From NCBI RefSeq assembly GCF_026210795.1, contig NC_089450.1:1302001-1366000 (forward strand): a stretch of 64,000 bases of DNA, read 5' to 3'. Position 1 is the stretch's first letter; every line of letters starts with the position of its first letter. Made by a program: the position numbers and the translations under genes. The DNA comes from Rhizophagus irregularis. Its lineage: Eukaryota; Glomeromycota; Glomeromycetes; Glomerales; Glomeraceae. The notes beneath the pieces were generated by a model. That model searched no databases. It saw nothing but the letters and a program-made list of their open reading frames with translations, and was not told the DNA's origin. Positions 1-10,918 of this stretch are shown here, one piece after another.

Positions 1-558
1 CATTGCGTTGTCCTCATTTTCCTTGCCACAGTTCAATAATAATTGGGCTATGAATTTAGGAGGTATTACACCAGTGCGATGGTTCCCCACAAATTGGAGT
101 CTCTGTGAAAGAAAATAAAGAGAGAAATTCCAGGCTGTAGTTTATGACATTCCGGAAGAAGTTACTACATGCACCTTGTGGAATGATTGAAAACCTACTA
201 CTTACTTATGCGAACTTGGGGCCAAGTCGTTTAAGATTATACAAACAGGTAAAGGTAAGAGGAAGCTTGTTGGATATTTTGAGAAATGGGAGGCTGTACA
301 CAAGGTCTTAGATTACCATCAAGTTTTAAGCTTGGAAGGGATCAAGTTGTCATGGTGTCAACACTCTACGCCTAACCTAAAGAAAGTGCCCTCAACCAAA
401 GACCATTCTGGAGGAAGAAGGATGATAAATCCTCATCCAAAGCTCCTAATACAATTAATAAGTTGAAGAAACCCCTGGGCCAGAAAATGAAAGCATCTGA
501 GAAATCGGACAATTTGAACAAGAAGGCGAAGGGTGGTAGTAGTATTAATAGAATTTAA
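1..558 (+). pseudogene. Decayed LINE-type ORF1-like remnant
   Basis: The forward strand reads as broken pieces of a basic protein in shifting frames. About 120-350 gives a stretch with motifs such as VVYDIPEEV and KLVGYFEKWEAV, and about 400-558 gives a lysine-rich tail that ends at a stop near 558. RNA-binding ORF1 proteins of fungal LINEs have this general look, but I could not search for it. The 5' part lies outside the window. Frame changes and stops mean it cannot be translated whole. The assignment is tentative; it could be another repeat-family protein. Confidence 0.3.
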
Positions 559-599
559 TTATTTCTACTAATTTGTACTTGATATTAGCATAACCAAAT

Positions 600-1436
600 C
601 AATTTATGTTTAGTACCACAATTTCTTGGAAAGGGAACTTGTTCTCTCCACTTTTGTTTTTTTTTTACCTAGTGTGTTCTCCTGTCTATTAGTGGACGTG
701 CTTGTAGATAGGTCTTTTTTTTCAAGAAGTTAGGGTTGGCCGCCAGCTTCTCTGGTTTTCGATGATAGGTTTTTTAGTACAAGTTCTGCCAACATATGAG
801 TGTCTATGACACCACAAAAAGAAATGTTGTTCAAATTGAAAAAATTTGATATTTCAGTTATTTTAGTTTGGCCATGATATGAGGCCATTGACGTTAAAAG
901 TAGCAATATTAAAGGAAAGGGAAGAAGTAGGGGCAGATAATTGAGGAGTAATAAAAGATTGTTCTAAAACACTATTGTCTAATTCTAAATCTACAGGATT
1001 GGGCAGATTATGCACAAAGGAATCATAATTAATATTGTTGTTAATCATTAAGTCACAATGTAGAAATTACGGGGTGTAGAGAATATAGAATTATTTGGAA
1101 GAAGCGTCAAAGACTCCTTCCATGGTAGATCTATCACAAGTAATAGAATCAATAAAGCGACCAATGTAAGTGGTGAGTGTATCGAGCTTTGAATTAATAT
1201 TAGCATAAACAGAGTGGAGTTCTTGAGCTTCATGATCATGTGCTTCGATACAGGGAGAGGAAACATTTGTTGAAAGCAAATTGTTTGGGATCAAACCAGA
1301 AGGCACCTGAGAATCATCAAGCAAATGTTGAGATGGAATAGAAATTGAAGGTATAGACTGGATAGAAGGACTGTTTTGAGGTATAGGAGGCGGCTGTGAA
1401 GAGTTAGAATCAGGATGATCAAGTACCATCATGGTT
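600..1436 (-). pseudogene. Decayed LINE remnant with start of an endonuclease (EEP) domain
   Basis: On the reverse strand, a serine/proline-rich open stretch (1432 to 1091) is followed by a second one (1048 to 863). The second ends in NIATFNVNGL, the typical first strand of the APE-type endonuclease/exonuclease/phosphatase domain that opens LINE ORF2. A frameshifted continuation below 863 reads ITEISNFFNLNNISF, as expected for the next helix of that domain, and then decays. No reverse transcriptase follows, so this is a 5'-end fragment. It faces the forward-strand remnant at 1-558, so two separate insertions or an inversion are needed. Confidence 0.5.
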
Positions 1437-1785
1437 TATATATTTGACAACAAATTTGCAAAATTTGAAGAAATTCTAATCACTAGTTTTTTATTCTTTA
1501 CACTTTTTGTAATTCTGATTAAATTCTGATTATTTTTTTCGCAAACTGTATTTAACTAAAATGTGCTAGTATATCATAAATTAAAAAAGATAAATATAAA
1601 ATTTATAAAAAAAATGTAATTTATTTAATAAAAATTAACAAAAAATTACTATTAAACATCATTCAATAAGTATAAAGTGTATTTGAAAAAGTTTATAATA
1701 AGTTTCAGTTCAAAAATTTATTGTATAAAATTTTCATAATAAATAAATGCTTATATACTTTATTTGTAAAAAAAATGATAAAATG
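1437..1785. other. AT-rich spacer
   Basis: Very AT-rich sequence between the LINE remnant and the inverted-repeat element. I see no coding signal or RNA gene in it. Confidence 0.6.
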
Positions 1786-2748
1786 TATACTGCTCAAAAA
1801 AAAGTAAAGAACCAGCTTTTATATAAAGTTTTTTTTGTAATAAGTAAAATTGATTGTTGAATTAATAAAAAATTGATTGCTATATTTTATGGTTTATTAA
1901 ATAGGTGCTTTCTATTTGTACACAAAGTGTTCAAACATGGGTTTCCAAAAAAGTAAATTTCCTATACTGATCATTTAATGTTGGGCAAAATTAAATTTAA
2001 TAAAATTAGGGAAAAAAAAGAATTTGTTAAATAATCAAAATTGGCAACTTTGACACTTTAAGTAAACTTGCAGAACAGACAAAAATATGCATATTGCATG
2101 TTCCTTTTAAAATTATATTTATTAAAAAATTTTTTTTACATAACTTTTTAATAAAGTTACGTAATACATGTATGAACACCTTGTGTAAATTAAGAAATTT
2201 TCTATTAAATAAATCAGATTTTAGTGAAAGTATTTAGGTATAATATAACATTAAAAAATTTGTTTATTATGTTTTATTTTAAATTAAGTTATTTATCAAA
2301 GTTTGTAACATATTACTGCAAAGTATTATCAAAATAAAAAAACAGTCTGTAAGTTGCACACATTTAACAAAGATGATTGGTATTTATTAGTTATTTACAA
2401 AATATTAATTAAAAAACAAATTATTGATCTTTGAATTCTCATTACAATAAAAAAAAGTTGGTTATCTCATTGATTTTGATGATACTCTGATAAATAATTT
2501 TGTTTAAAAAAAATGAAGCATGTTATATTATACCTAAATACTTTTTATTAAAAATTCGATTTATTTAATAACCATAAAATATAGCAATCAATTTTTTTCA
2601 GAAGTTCATGAAATTTTTAGAGTAAGTGCAATTCAATTCGATGATTAATTTTACTTATTACATAAAAGACATGCTAATTATTTAAAAAAAAAACTTGAAT
2701 ATTTTCATAACAATTATCGCTGGTCCTTAGTTATTTCCAGGTAGTATA
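1786..2748. mobile_element. Long inverted-repeat element with Tc1/mariner-like ends
   Basis: The two ends are inverted copies of about 30 bp. The left (1786-1816) starts TATACTGC and ends AAGAACCAGC; the right (2719-2748) reads the same inverted with a few differences. Both are flanked by TA. Inside, 1860-1905 matches 2555-2600 inverted (shared block ATAAAATATAGCAATCAA), and 2223-2250 is inverted at 2519-2545 (shared block GTATTTAGGTATAATATAAC). No transposase reading frame remains, so it is a non-autonomous or rearranged element. Confidence 0.55.
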
Positions 2749-3009
2749 GTATAAAATTAAGATGAAATCTGTGATTAAAATCAAATGTAAATTCATTTTT
2801 TATATAGTTTATTATTTAACTTCTCTCTGTTTAACCACTATGACGAGGTCTCAACTTCCAAATGATGTGGGTGACCTTGATCATTTTATCATTTATGTAC
2901 GTGACGTTATCTGATTGCATCATACAAGGGCAGCTAACATATGTTAACCTACCAGTGAATTGAAAGATCAGTCATACTTGCGTATCTGTATCTCCAAAAA
3001 AATGAAAAA

Positions 3010-4536
3010 ATGAATGATAATGAAAAGATTAGTCAAAAAGCAAATATTAAAAAACAAAGTTATATTGTTAATAATAAATCTGATATAATAATAAGTCTTG
3101 ATGAACAATTTGCTCAACCTATTGAAAAAAGAAAAAAAATCTACGAATTTAGAAAATATAAACTAAGTGAAGAAATGAAAAGATTGTGGATATATGTTAG
3201 ACAACCAGTTGCTTAGTTTATTTATATTGCCAAAATCGATAAAGCTGTTGAATATCCTAACAAAATATTAGAGGAAGGTCTTAGAAATAAAGATTTTAAT
3301 CAGGGTCTTAAAGTATCCAAGTTTGCTTATAAAATTAATCATCTATATAAATTGGTTAACCTAATAGACTCTAAGCAATTAAAAAGTAAATATAATATAT
3401 CTCTCCTGCAAAAGTATACTTTTATTAGTCATTATCCCAAGTTAATAAATGATATTATTAATTTATTATAGAGAAACAAATAGAATTATACTGATCATAA
3501 ATATATTACATGATAATATAGTTCATCATCCATTAGGAGGTGGTTCCTACGTATTCAAAGAAAAATATATTGATTACATTTTAGAGCACGTTCCTAAGTC
3601 TGATGTGAGAATAAGTATAGAAGCACAACCAAATGGTTCTCCACATTTTGGCATAATAGTTACTTTTTTACTTGCTTTTTCGTTGGCCCAACAGAAGGCA
3701 AAAACGTAAAAGTTATATTAGAGTTAGTAGATATCGCAATCTCCAAAGAACATTCTTTTAATAATATAAAATATCAAAAAAGTCTTTCTTATACTAAAGA
3801 AATTGATAAACATATTGATTATTACAAAGAATTGTTAAGAAAATTAAATTCTTACTCAGGAGTAGTTTTTATGATAAGAAAACAAAGTGATTTCAATTCT
3901 CATCCAAGAATGTCAGAAGTAATTAGTACAATAATTAAAGAGAGAGAAAAGATTGGATTTTTATTATCTCCCAAGTCTAAAATCATAGCTTTAAGTGTCG
4001 CATATCCACAATACGGATTGGCTGATAAATATGAAAAAAAGAATATCTATGAGGGAAATAATAATGTTATTTCTTCTTGTCCAAAATTAGAGTTCAACAC
4101 TCCTCTAAGAAATTTTGTTAAAGGAGTGGTATATTTTGAAGACAATAAGGATGTAACAGTTCCTTATTCTTGGGTCAGAGTAACTGGTAGGGATTATGCT
4201 GAAACTTACCAAGAGCAAATTCTTTATAAGGGAGCTTCTATTTTAAGGGTTAATGTTACTGAATTGCCTTTTATACTTTACAGCCTCTTAGTGATTGACT
4301 GGTCTGACTTCAAGTTGTCAAAATCACTTTATATAAGTGAAGGGGCTTATGGATATTTGAAAGAACAAGATTATGATTATCTTATTGACTATAGTAGTTT
4401 TAAAAGGCTTTTGGTGACAGCGGACTAAATAAACTATATGACGAAACGGTTTTATGGCTGACAGAACCTTATAAGTTATTTAGAAGCTATAGTATTTATT
4501 ATTTCATCAATATTTCGTCAATTTATTTAAACGTAC
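3010..4536 (+). pseudogene. Broken gene: EVE/ASCH-like domain plus class I aaRS-like domain
   Basis: Two domains can be read in order. The first (3010-3471) has ISLDEQF, KKIYEFRKYKL, LWIYVRQP, NQGLKVSKFAYKI and LYKL. This is the pattern of EVE/ASCH (PUA-like fold) proteins that bind modified bases or RNA. It has an in-frame TAG at 3214-3216. The second (3449 to about 4536) begins GGGSYVF and has QPNGSPHFG near 3640, a HIGH-type motif. Near 4312-4326 it has KLSKS, a KMSKS-type motif, and it ends with LTEPYKLFRSYSIYYF. HIGH and KMSKS mark the nucleotide-binding Rossmann core of class I aminoacyl-tRNA synthetases. The second domain changes frame near 3460, 3700 and 4422. The pairing looks bacterial in style, which suggests transfer. 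Whether the two were one protein or two genes is unclear. It is not functional as it stands. Confidence 0.6.
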
Positions 4537-4776
4537 TTTACTAAAAATGGCCAATTTTTTGAAATACATTTAATACATTAAAATGTTTTTATTATATTTT
4601 TGTTATTATTTTGTAATTATATTGTATCTAGATCTATAAAAATAACTTTGATATTATTTTAATATTTTAATCTTAAAAATACCTAAAAATTTTATAAAAT
4701 AATTGTACAATTGTTTTGAAAGCCATTGTATCTAGATCAATAAAAATATTTCAAAAAATTACCATTTTTAGTAAAG
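4536..4776. mobile_element. Short TIR element (MITE), about 240 bp
   Basis: The ends are inverted copies starting CTTTACTAAAAATGG (left 4536, right complement ending 4776), about 30 bp with few mismatches. The interior holds two direct copies of TTGTATCTAGATC. There is no coding capacity. It lies immediately after the broken aaRS-like gene. Confidence 0.55.
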
Positions 4777-4952
4777 GATGAAAACAATATTGTTATCAAG
4801 CTCCAGTAATTAGTGGTAAGAAAGTTCTCTCTGAACTAATATGATGATGTTAGTGAAACTTTATTAATAATTCTTCATGTTGTACTATAGTATTCAAGCA
4901 CATAATTCTTTATACTAATAAAATGTTTACTTTTTCAATGATCCATTATTGT

Positions 4953-5614
4953 TAGGGATGGGATTAGTTCGATTATGTAATTTTGAGCAGTTTTTGGAAC
5001 TGATCCAAATTTTGTGGATTTTGAACTTATAAGAAAGGCCTCGGATATCTAATATAAAAGTCATAATGGACTTTTGACCAAAAACACCACTTTTTGCTGA
5101 AACTCAAAAAATCGTTTTTTGTAAATATCTCAGCATCCAGTGATTCAATTTTAATGAACATTTTTTATTTTGTAGCCCTCATTTAGCTCTATAATTAAAA
5201 AAAAGTTCATCAAAATTGGACCACTGGATGCCGAGATATTTACAAAATCGATTTTTTGAACCCTGAAAAATGGGCCAATCTGCCGAAAGTGTGACTTATA
5301 ACCTATTTTGGAGATATCCAAGGTCCTTTATAAGAGCTAAAAATCCTATTGGGAATAGAAAAATACATACTTTTACAATAAATAAAAAAAAAGAAAATTT
5401 ATGTCAAAAACTATTTTAAAAATGAACTGAACTGGTTCCAAAAACTGGTTTAAAATATGATCAACATTAATTGTTAACCAATCAAATTTTTTTTATTAAC
5501 ATATGCTCTATTTGTGTCTAATTTGACATATATAGCTCATATTTTTCTTAATAGAAACTGAAGCGGAACTGACGATGAACCGAAATGGAATTGGACGAAT
5601 TGTTCCCATCCCTA
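4953..5614. mobile_element. hAT-like non-autonomous element, 662 bp
   Basis: The TIRs read TAGGGATGGGA on the left and its inverse on the right. The flanking 8-mers ATTATTGT (4945-4952) and ATTATTAT (5615-5622) match at 7 of 8 positions. TAGGG-type ends with 8-bp duplications are typical of the hAT superfamily. The interior has 'gaactggttcc'-like motifs and no transposase. Another element (5035-5327) has inserted into it. Confidence 0.7.
5035..5327. mobile_element. Nested palindromic element, AGGACCCC-type ends
   Basis: Flanked by a perfect 8-bp duplication TTATAAGA (5027-5034 and 5328-5335). The ends (AAGGCCTCGGATATC on the left, GATATCCAAGGTCCT on the right) are degraded versions of AGGACCCCGGATATC. 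The interior is a large palindrome around AAATATCTCAGCATCCAGT. It is a close relative of the element at 51158-51454 in the same orientation. Confidence 0.8.
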
Positions 5615-5879
5615 ATTATTATTACGAAGTACCTAAGTTTAACTTGCTTGTATGCATTAACGTCAATTTTACAGTCATCATCATAATATCTCTTTTTTAT
5701 ATTGTGAGATATTCAATTATAAAATTAAGGCAAAGATTATGCAGTATTTTGATTTATCTTTATTTAAAAATTAATAAGGATTATTGTAGTAAACTTTCTT
5801 TGCTCAAGTTCTAACCTCTTCCATTCAATTCATCCTTTGAAATACAAATAATTGAAAATTAAATAATAAAACAAAGTTA

Positions 5880-6041
5880 GGGCACTGTCAGATATTACCT
5901 AATATCACTTTAATATAAGAACTTACCCCCCTCCCCTAGGTAAGATATGTTATATATAATTCCTTATATAGTATTGTATGTAATCTAAGATCTTTATTTA
6001 CCCCCCTTCCCTTAAAATATTAGGTAATATCTGACAGTACA
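5880..6041. mobile_element. Harbinger-like MITE, TTA duplication
   Basis: The TIRs read CACTGTCAGATATTACC and its inverse, and the element is flanked by TTA on both sides (5877-5879 and 6042-6044). The interior carries two C-runs that are not complementary. The element at 45101-45272 is a relative. A three-base TWA duplication is the habit of PIF/Harbinger elements; no transposase is present to confirm this. Confidence 0.7.
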
Positions 6042-6276
6042 TTACACAGAAGCAAACATCAGTCACGTGACAACTATTTCGTAATTAGTATCTGGGACAG
6101 AAATTCGCATATAACTGTTCCTGTCATACTATATAATTCCTAGGATAGACGTCATGCCTAAGACAAGAATTTGATAGAAGATTACAATTATGAATATTTT
6201 ACTTTTTGCAAAGGATGCAAGAAAAAAATGTTAAAATTAAATAATGGCAATTATATATATATATATATAAAGTTTT

Positions 6277-6517
6277 ACAGGTTGAAAAGTGAAAAATCAG
6301 TCATCGATTGGTAACAGTTGCTTGGACCAGAATCTATTGGAAAATCTCATTTGAAAGCGATCTATACAAGTAGACCATTAAGTTCTTTTATTTCTAAATC
6401 TTCATCTACTATTACATCAATGATTTCATTTAAGCAAGGTATGTATAATATTGTGTTTATTAAATATATTTTAGATTAATTGACTGATTGATACCTATTT
6501 TTCACTTTTCGACCTGT
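6277..6517. mobile_element. MITE with ACAGGTYGAAAAGTG ends
   Basis: The left end is ACAGGTTGAAAAGTGAAAAA and the right end is its inverse. Both are flanked by GTTTT (6272-6276, 6518-6522), a likely 5-bp duplication. A shorter, near-perfect palindromic relative lies at 46710-46827. It is non-coding. Confidence 0.6.
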
Positions 6518-7566
6518 GTTTTCGATGTTCTGATAAAAAATTACTTGCAATTTCTTCAATTCTAAATAGTTTCTAAAAAATTAATATTTAAATATTTATA
6601 CCATATTTAAGGAAAAATGAATAATCAATGATATTTAACATATTTCTATTTGAAATTGACAAATTTTCCATTATAGCCTTAAATTGCCCTTAAAATTATA
6701 AAATTGGTATGTATTTTCACTGGCGTTTATACTGCCAGTATCATGTGTGAATCATATGATATGATGTAATACTAATGTAATATTGAGGCTTTTGTTAAAC
6801 TTTCTTAACTACCTTTCCTCTTTCTCCTCTTTCCCTCTCTCCATTTAACGTCATAATTACACTTATTTGTTTTTATCCTTTCCTTCCAAATTTAACTCAT
6901 AATATACAAATCATGAATAGCGAAACTGTTTTAAATAATATGATACATATGAAATAAAACTTCAGGTTGGCAAATTTTAATAGTTTTTTTGTTAAATTTG
7001 CGTTGACTCTTTGATGGTTTGAATTCATCTGAAATATAATAAAAGTTAATTGTCTGTAATTATCTGATTTATGTTTTTAATTTTTAATTAATATTAATTT
7101 ACAAAATATATATATAATTGTACATTTGGAAATTAAAAATTTCTATATTTTTAACTTTTTTTTTTCAATAAAAACTCTTGTTAAACAGTTAATACTAACT
7201 TTAAAATTTTTCTTTTTTCTATTTGCTAACTTCCTTATTTAATTTAACTTCACAACACTTTTTTATTAATAAATTATATAATCATTTATAAATTACGTGA
7301 CAAGTAAGCGGGATTTATTCAAAGTATTGTTTATAGGCACAATTTCCACCAGAGTGAAGTTTATCCTCAGATGACTTAGTTTACAGTTTTATATTCGTAT
7401 TACTTTCGATTCTATTATATAATATCTTTGTAACCCTTTATTTACTCTGAAATAAAAATAAAAATATATATATATAATACCTCCCTATAATCACACCATT
7501 TGGGATTTTAGAGAATGACACAAAAAAATTCCTTTAACAATTCCCCTTTTAGTTCTTGCATTCCTT
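6518..7566. other. AT-rich intergenic DNA
   Basis: About 1 kb of AT-rich DNA between the MITE and the 3' end of the small mitochondrial-type gene. No coding pattern, RNA gene or repeat was recognised, apart from short AT dinucleotide runs near 7100 and 7465. Confidence 0.5.
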
Positions 7567-8089
7567 TTAGTTCTTATGTTCTTTTAGTTCTTGTGATTTG
7601 GGTTCATGATCATGTTCCTCCATTAAACTTATTGATTGTCTTTGCAGTTCTTCAATAGTGATTGTATTGTTTTTATCATTTCTATCTGCTTTGACCTATA
7701 TTTTAAACAAATAATTTTGAATAAATATAGATAGATTGCAATATTTATAGTGTTCATTAAACTTACCCTTGTTTCACTTTCGGATGCCAATTTTTCATTC
7801 CATCCCGGAGCTGATTCAATTGGGCTTTTTCCTTTACCTTAACAAAAGAAGTAATTATTATTTTTGAATATTGTACTATTTTCATTTTATTTCGCTAACC
7901 TTTCTGTTTTTCCTGGCTCCAAACTTTCGGATCATCAGACATATGACTACAGAATAAAAATTGTTGAAAAAATCATGAATAAAAAATTACAATTCTTTAA
8001 ATTCTTTATTACCTTCCAACAGGTAAACAAACACGTGAAAATTTGTAGGAAAAGTGACGATATTGCATAAAAGAAGTGCTTGCGAACAT
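7567..8089 (-). CDS. Small mitochondrial-type protein, 4 exons, function unknown
   Basis: This gene is visible only after splicing. Exons on the minus strand are 8089-8013, 7946-7900, 7837-7767 and 7695-7567. All introns are GT-AG and phases agree, giving 107 residues. The N-terminus (MFASTSFMQYRHFSYKF) is basic, hydroxylated and free of acid, like a mitochondrial presequence. The core holds APGWNEKLASESE and VKADR, followed by an acidic, glutamine-rich tail. The PGW...LAS-SE...VKADR pattern looks like a family of small fungal proteins of unknown role; that is memory, not a search. An internal ATG at 7942 could serve as an alternative start. The acyl-CoA dehydrogenase lies just upstream on the same strand. 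Confidence 0.7.
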
Positions 8090-8356
8090 TTGACGTGATC
8101 TCAAAAGTAAACCCATTTTATTTTTCATTTTTTTTTTAATTTTCACATACAAAAATACGTTCAATTTATAACATTTCTACTCCTTGCACTTATGATGTAA
8201 AATCGATATTTCTTTCTAAATTTGACTAGAAATTAATCTAGTAACTTTAGTTATTTTATGATGTAATTAATACATAATTTGCGGCAAAAATCCAAGCACG
8301 TGATTTACTTATCAAGCTAATCGTATTTTAGTATTTTACATATTGTATTTAATAAA
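8090..8356. promoter_or_regulatory. Spacer holding the promoter of the small mitochondrial-type gene
   Basis: 267 bp between the stop of the acyl-CoA dehydrogenase gene and the start of the next gene on the same strand. It must carry the terminator of the former and the promoter of the latter. No specific site is recognised. Confidence 0.4.
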
Positions 8357-10525
8357 TTATTTAAATTTTTGAGCTATTAATTTTGCAATTGTAGATAGTT
8401 GAATATTTGAGGTTCCTTCATAAATAGAACCAATCTTCGAGTCCCTGTAAAATTTTTCAACTGGAAAATCCCTTGTAAACCCCACACCGCCCATCCATTC
8501 GATAGCTTTGGATGCAGTCTTTTCGGCGACTTGAGAAGAATATAATTTTGCCATAGCTGCTTCTTTAATAAAATCTTTCCCTTCTTGTTTCAATCTAGCT
8601 GCGTTGTATGTCAATAATCTAGAAGCTTCTATCTCAGTTGCGACTGTAGTTTGTATTACAATAATTATTAAATTATATTAATTTATAAAGCAGTTTAAAA
8701 ATATTGGATCTTACCTTGAGCATATTGATGTTGCATACCCTTTAAAAATAAGATATTAGCGATGAACCAGAATGTTGAAAGAAAGTCACATCGATAAACT
8801 TACCTGGAATTCACCAATTAATTTGTTAAATGCCTTCCTCTGAAACATATAAGCTAAAGCATAATCATACACCCCCTGAGATAACCCTATCATTTGAGCG
8901 GCGATACCAATACGGCCTTCGTTGAGAATTTCAATTGCGTATTTATAGCCTTAATGTTTGAAATATTAAAAATATGTCATCATATAAACATCAAATCGAA
9001 AAGGACATTTCTACTAAATAATACCTTTGCCTACTTCTCCTAATACATTTTCCTCTGGCACCTAATTTTATAAATTGGTCTCAAATAAGATTATTCCAAA
9101 TAGAATATATTTTCTTATTTATCATCCTATACCTTGACATCATCAAAATTCACTGTACAAGTCGAAGAAGCTCTAATACCAAGCTAAGTAATTTTCAAAA
9201 TACAGAATTAATTATATTTTATATAAAAAAAAAACCAAAAGAAGTGACAACCTTAGATTCTTTTTTGTCAATCTTAACTCCCATGTCTTTCTCCACTACA
9301 AAACATGTAATTCCTTTATATCCTTTTGAAGGGTCTAATAAAAATCGTATGAAAATCATTAACTATTATAAATAAACGTTTACCTAAATTATAAATAAGC
9401 ATTTCTTATAATAAGATGATTACCTAAATTAGCGAATACTAAAAAAATTTCGGCTTCTCCTGAATTAGTGATCCACATTTTTGAGCCATTGAGAATGTAA
9501 TATCCATCTTTTTTCTCAGCGCGAGTTTTTAACGCGAATGCATCACTTCCAGCTCCAGATTCGGATAAACAAAAGCAGCCAACCTAACAGAAAAAATACA
9601 CTTTAATATTTTAACATATAAATACTTAAGAAGTTGTTCTTACCTTTTCAGTTGCAAGTTGAGGTAAATATTTGGTTTTCACAAAATCATTACCATACTT
9701 GCGAAATAATGTATTAACAAGTGTATTCTAAAAATCAACATAAATTAGATGATATGAATATAATTAATTTCTAAATAAATAAAACTTACCTGAACATCAC
9801 AAATAACACTAATAGATGGGTCTACTTTTGCAAGTTCTTTTTACAGATATACACGTATAATTAGAATAGATCAATCAAATGTTAAACTTTCGAAACTTAA
9901 AATCTATATAATGAATAAAATTTTACCTTCGACAGCCAATATAGCAGCCAGAAATGAGCTCCCAGTACCACCATATTCGGCTTCAGTTTCTATTCCCATA
10001 AGCTAAAAAAATCCCTTCATATTAGTAAAATTTAAAAATTAGAATTATTATAATTATTAACTATCAAAATAACATATGATTATAAACGAACCCCTTGTTC
10101 AAAAAGGCCTTTAAGAATTTCTGAGTCAAGGTATTCATTTTCGTCCATTTTAGGCACAAGAGGTTTTATTTTATGTTCTGCAAAACTTGCGACTAATCAA
10201 AATCGATTTTACAATGTAGTGAATTTTAATGGATTATAAAAAAAATAGATTAAAAATAAAAAATAAAAAAAATGATTTACCTGAATCGCGAATACTTTCT
10301 TCTTCTTCAGATAAAGTATTAAGTGACGATAATGTAGAAGCATAACGAAAGGGTGCGACTAGACTAAAGGACCTTTCATTAAATTAGTTTATAACAAAAA
10401 ACGAACTTTATATAAAAGCTTATCTCTAATACGTACTTTGATCTCGCAAACCTACTACCAATAGAAGTAAAAGATGAAAAACTTTGCCTGAAAGCTGAAG
10501 AAAATTTATTTCTTGCAATTGACAT
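8357..10525 (-). CDS. ACADSB: Short/branched-chain acyl-CoA dehydrogenase, mitochondrial
   Basis: FAD enzyme that forms the alpha,beta double bond in short or 2-methyl-branched acyl-CoA during isoleucine/valine and fatty-acid breakdown, passing electrons to ETF in the mitochondrial matrix. Thirteen exons fit GT-AG and phase: 10525-10437, 10372-10281, 10192-10092, 10002-9927, 9836-9790, 9727-9644, 9583-9424, 9334-9252, 9183-9133, 9061-9025, 8949-8804, 8739-8715, 8643-8357. The product is 425 residues, close to human ACADSB (432). The first 30 residues are a basic, serine-rich presequence. Family motifs present are [58 protein letters not shown] and YEGTSNIQL. The Glu in the last (about 406) is the expected catalytic base. 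ACADSB-like features favour it over butyryl-CoA dehydrogenase, but substrate range is inferred. Confidence 0.93.
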
Positions 10526-10572
10526 TTCGAAAATAAGAAAACAAGAAATAATCAACTGTTTTTTTACAACTA

Positions 10573-10788
10573 CCTAGCGCTACCCCAAAAAAAAGCACTG
10601 GTGGCCGGAATTATGCGGAATTATGCATAGTCACGTGAACATAGCGGTGACAGATAAGGTGTGACGAATAAGTTTTTATCAACTCGAAAAAAACAATAAA
10701 TATAAACAATGAAAACACTGAGGGGTGTGACGGATGTGATGATTTTTACATGGTCACGCGACCAGTGCTTTTTTGGGGTAACGCTAGG
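10573..10788. mobile_element. MITE in a divergent promoter region
   Basis: The TIRs read CCTAGCGCTACCCCAAAAAA and its inverse GGGGTAACGCTAGG. The flanks are CTA on both sides (10570-10572, 10789-10791). It carries CACGTG-like and CACGCG motifs. It sits between the divergent starts of the acyl-CoA dehydrogenase (10525) and the L35 gene (10919), so it fills most of their shared upstream region. Confidence 0.7.
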
Positions 10789-10918
10789 CTAGATTTTTTT
10801 TACGGGAAATTGATTAAATTGATTGGTGATGATAAACAAAGATCTCCATAGGGTGTGATATTTTGTTAGAAAAAATTTTTTTTTTTCACTCTCAGAATAG
10901 CAAAAAAGATTATTAATT

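Noticed and set aside
5575-5814. 79-residue open stretch
   Set aside because: Begins inside the right TIR of the hAT-like element and runs into AT-rich flank; chance frame.
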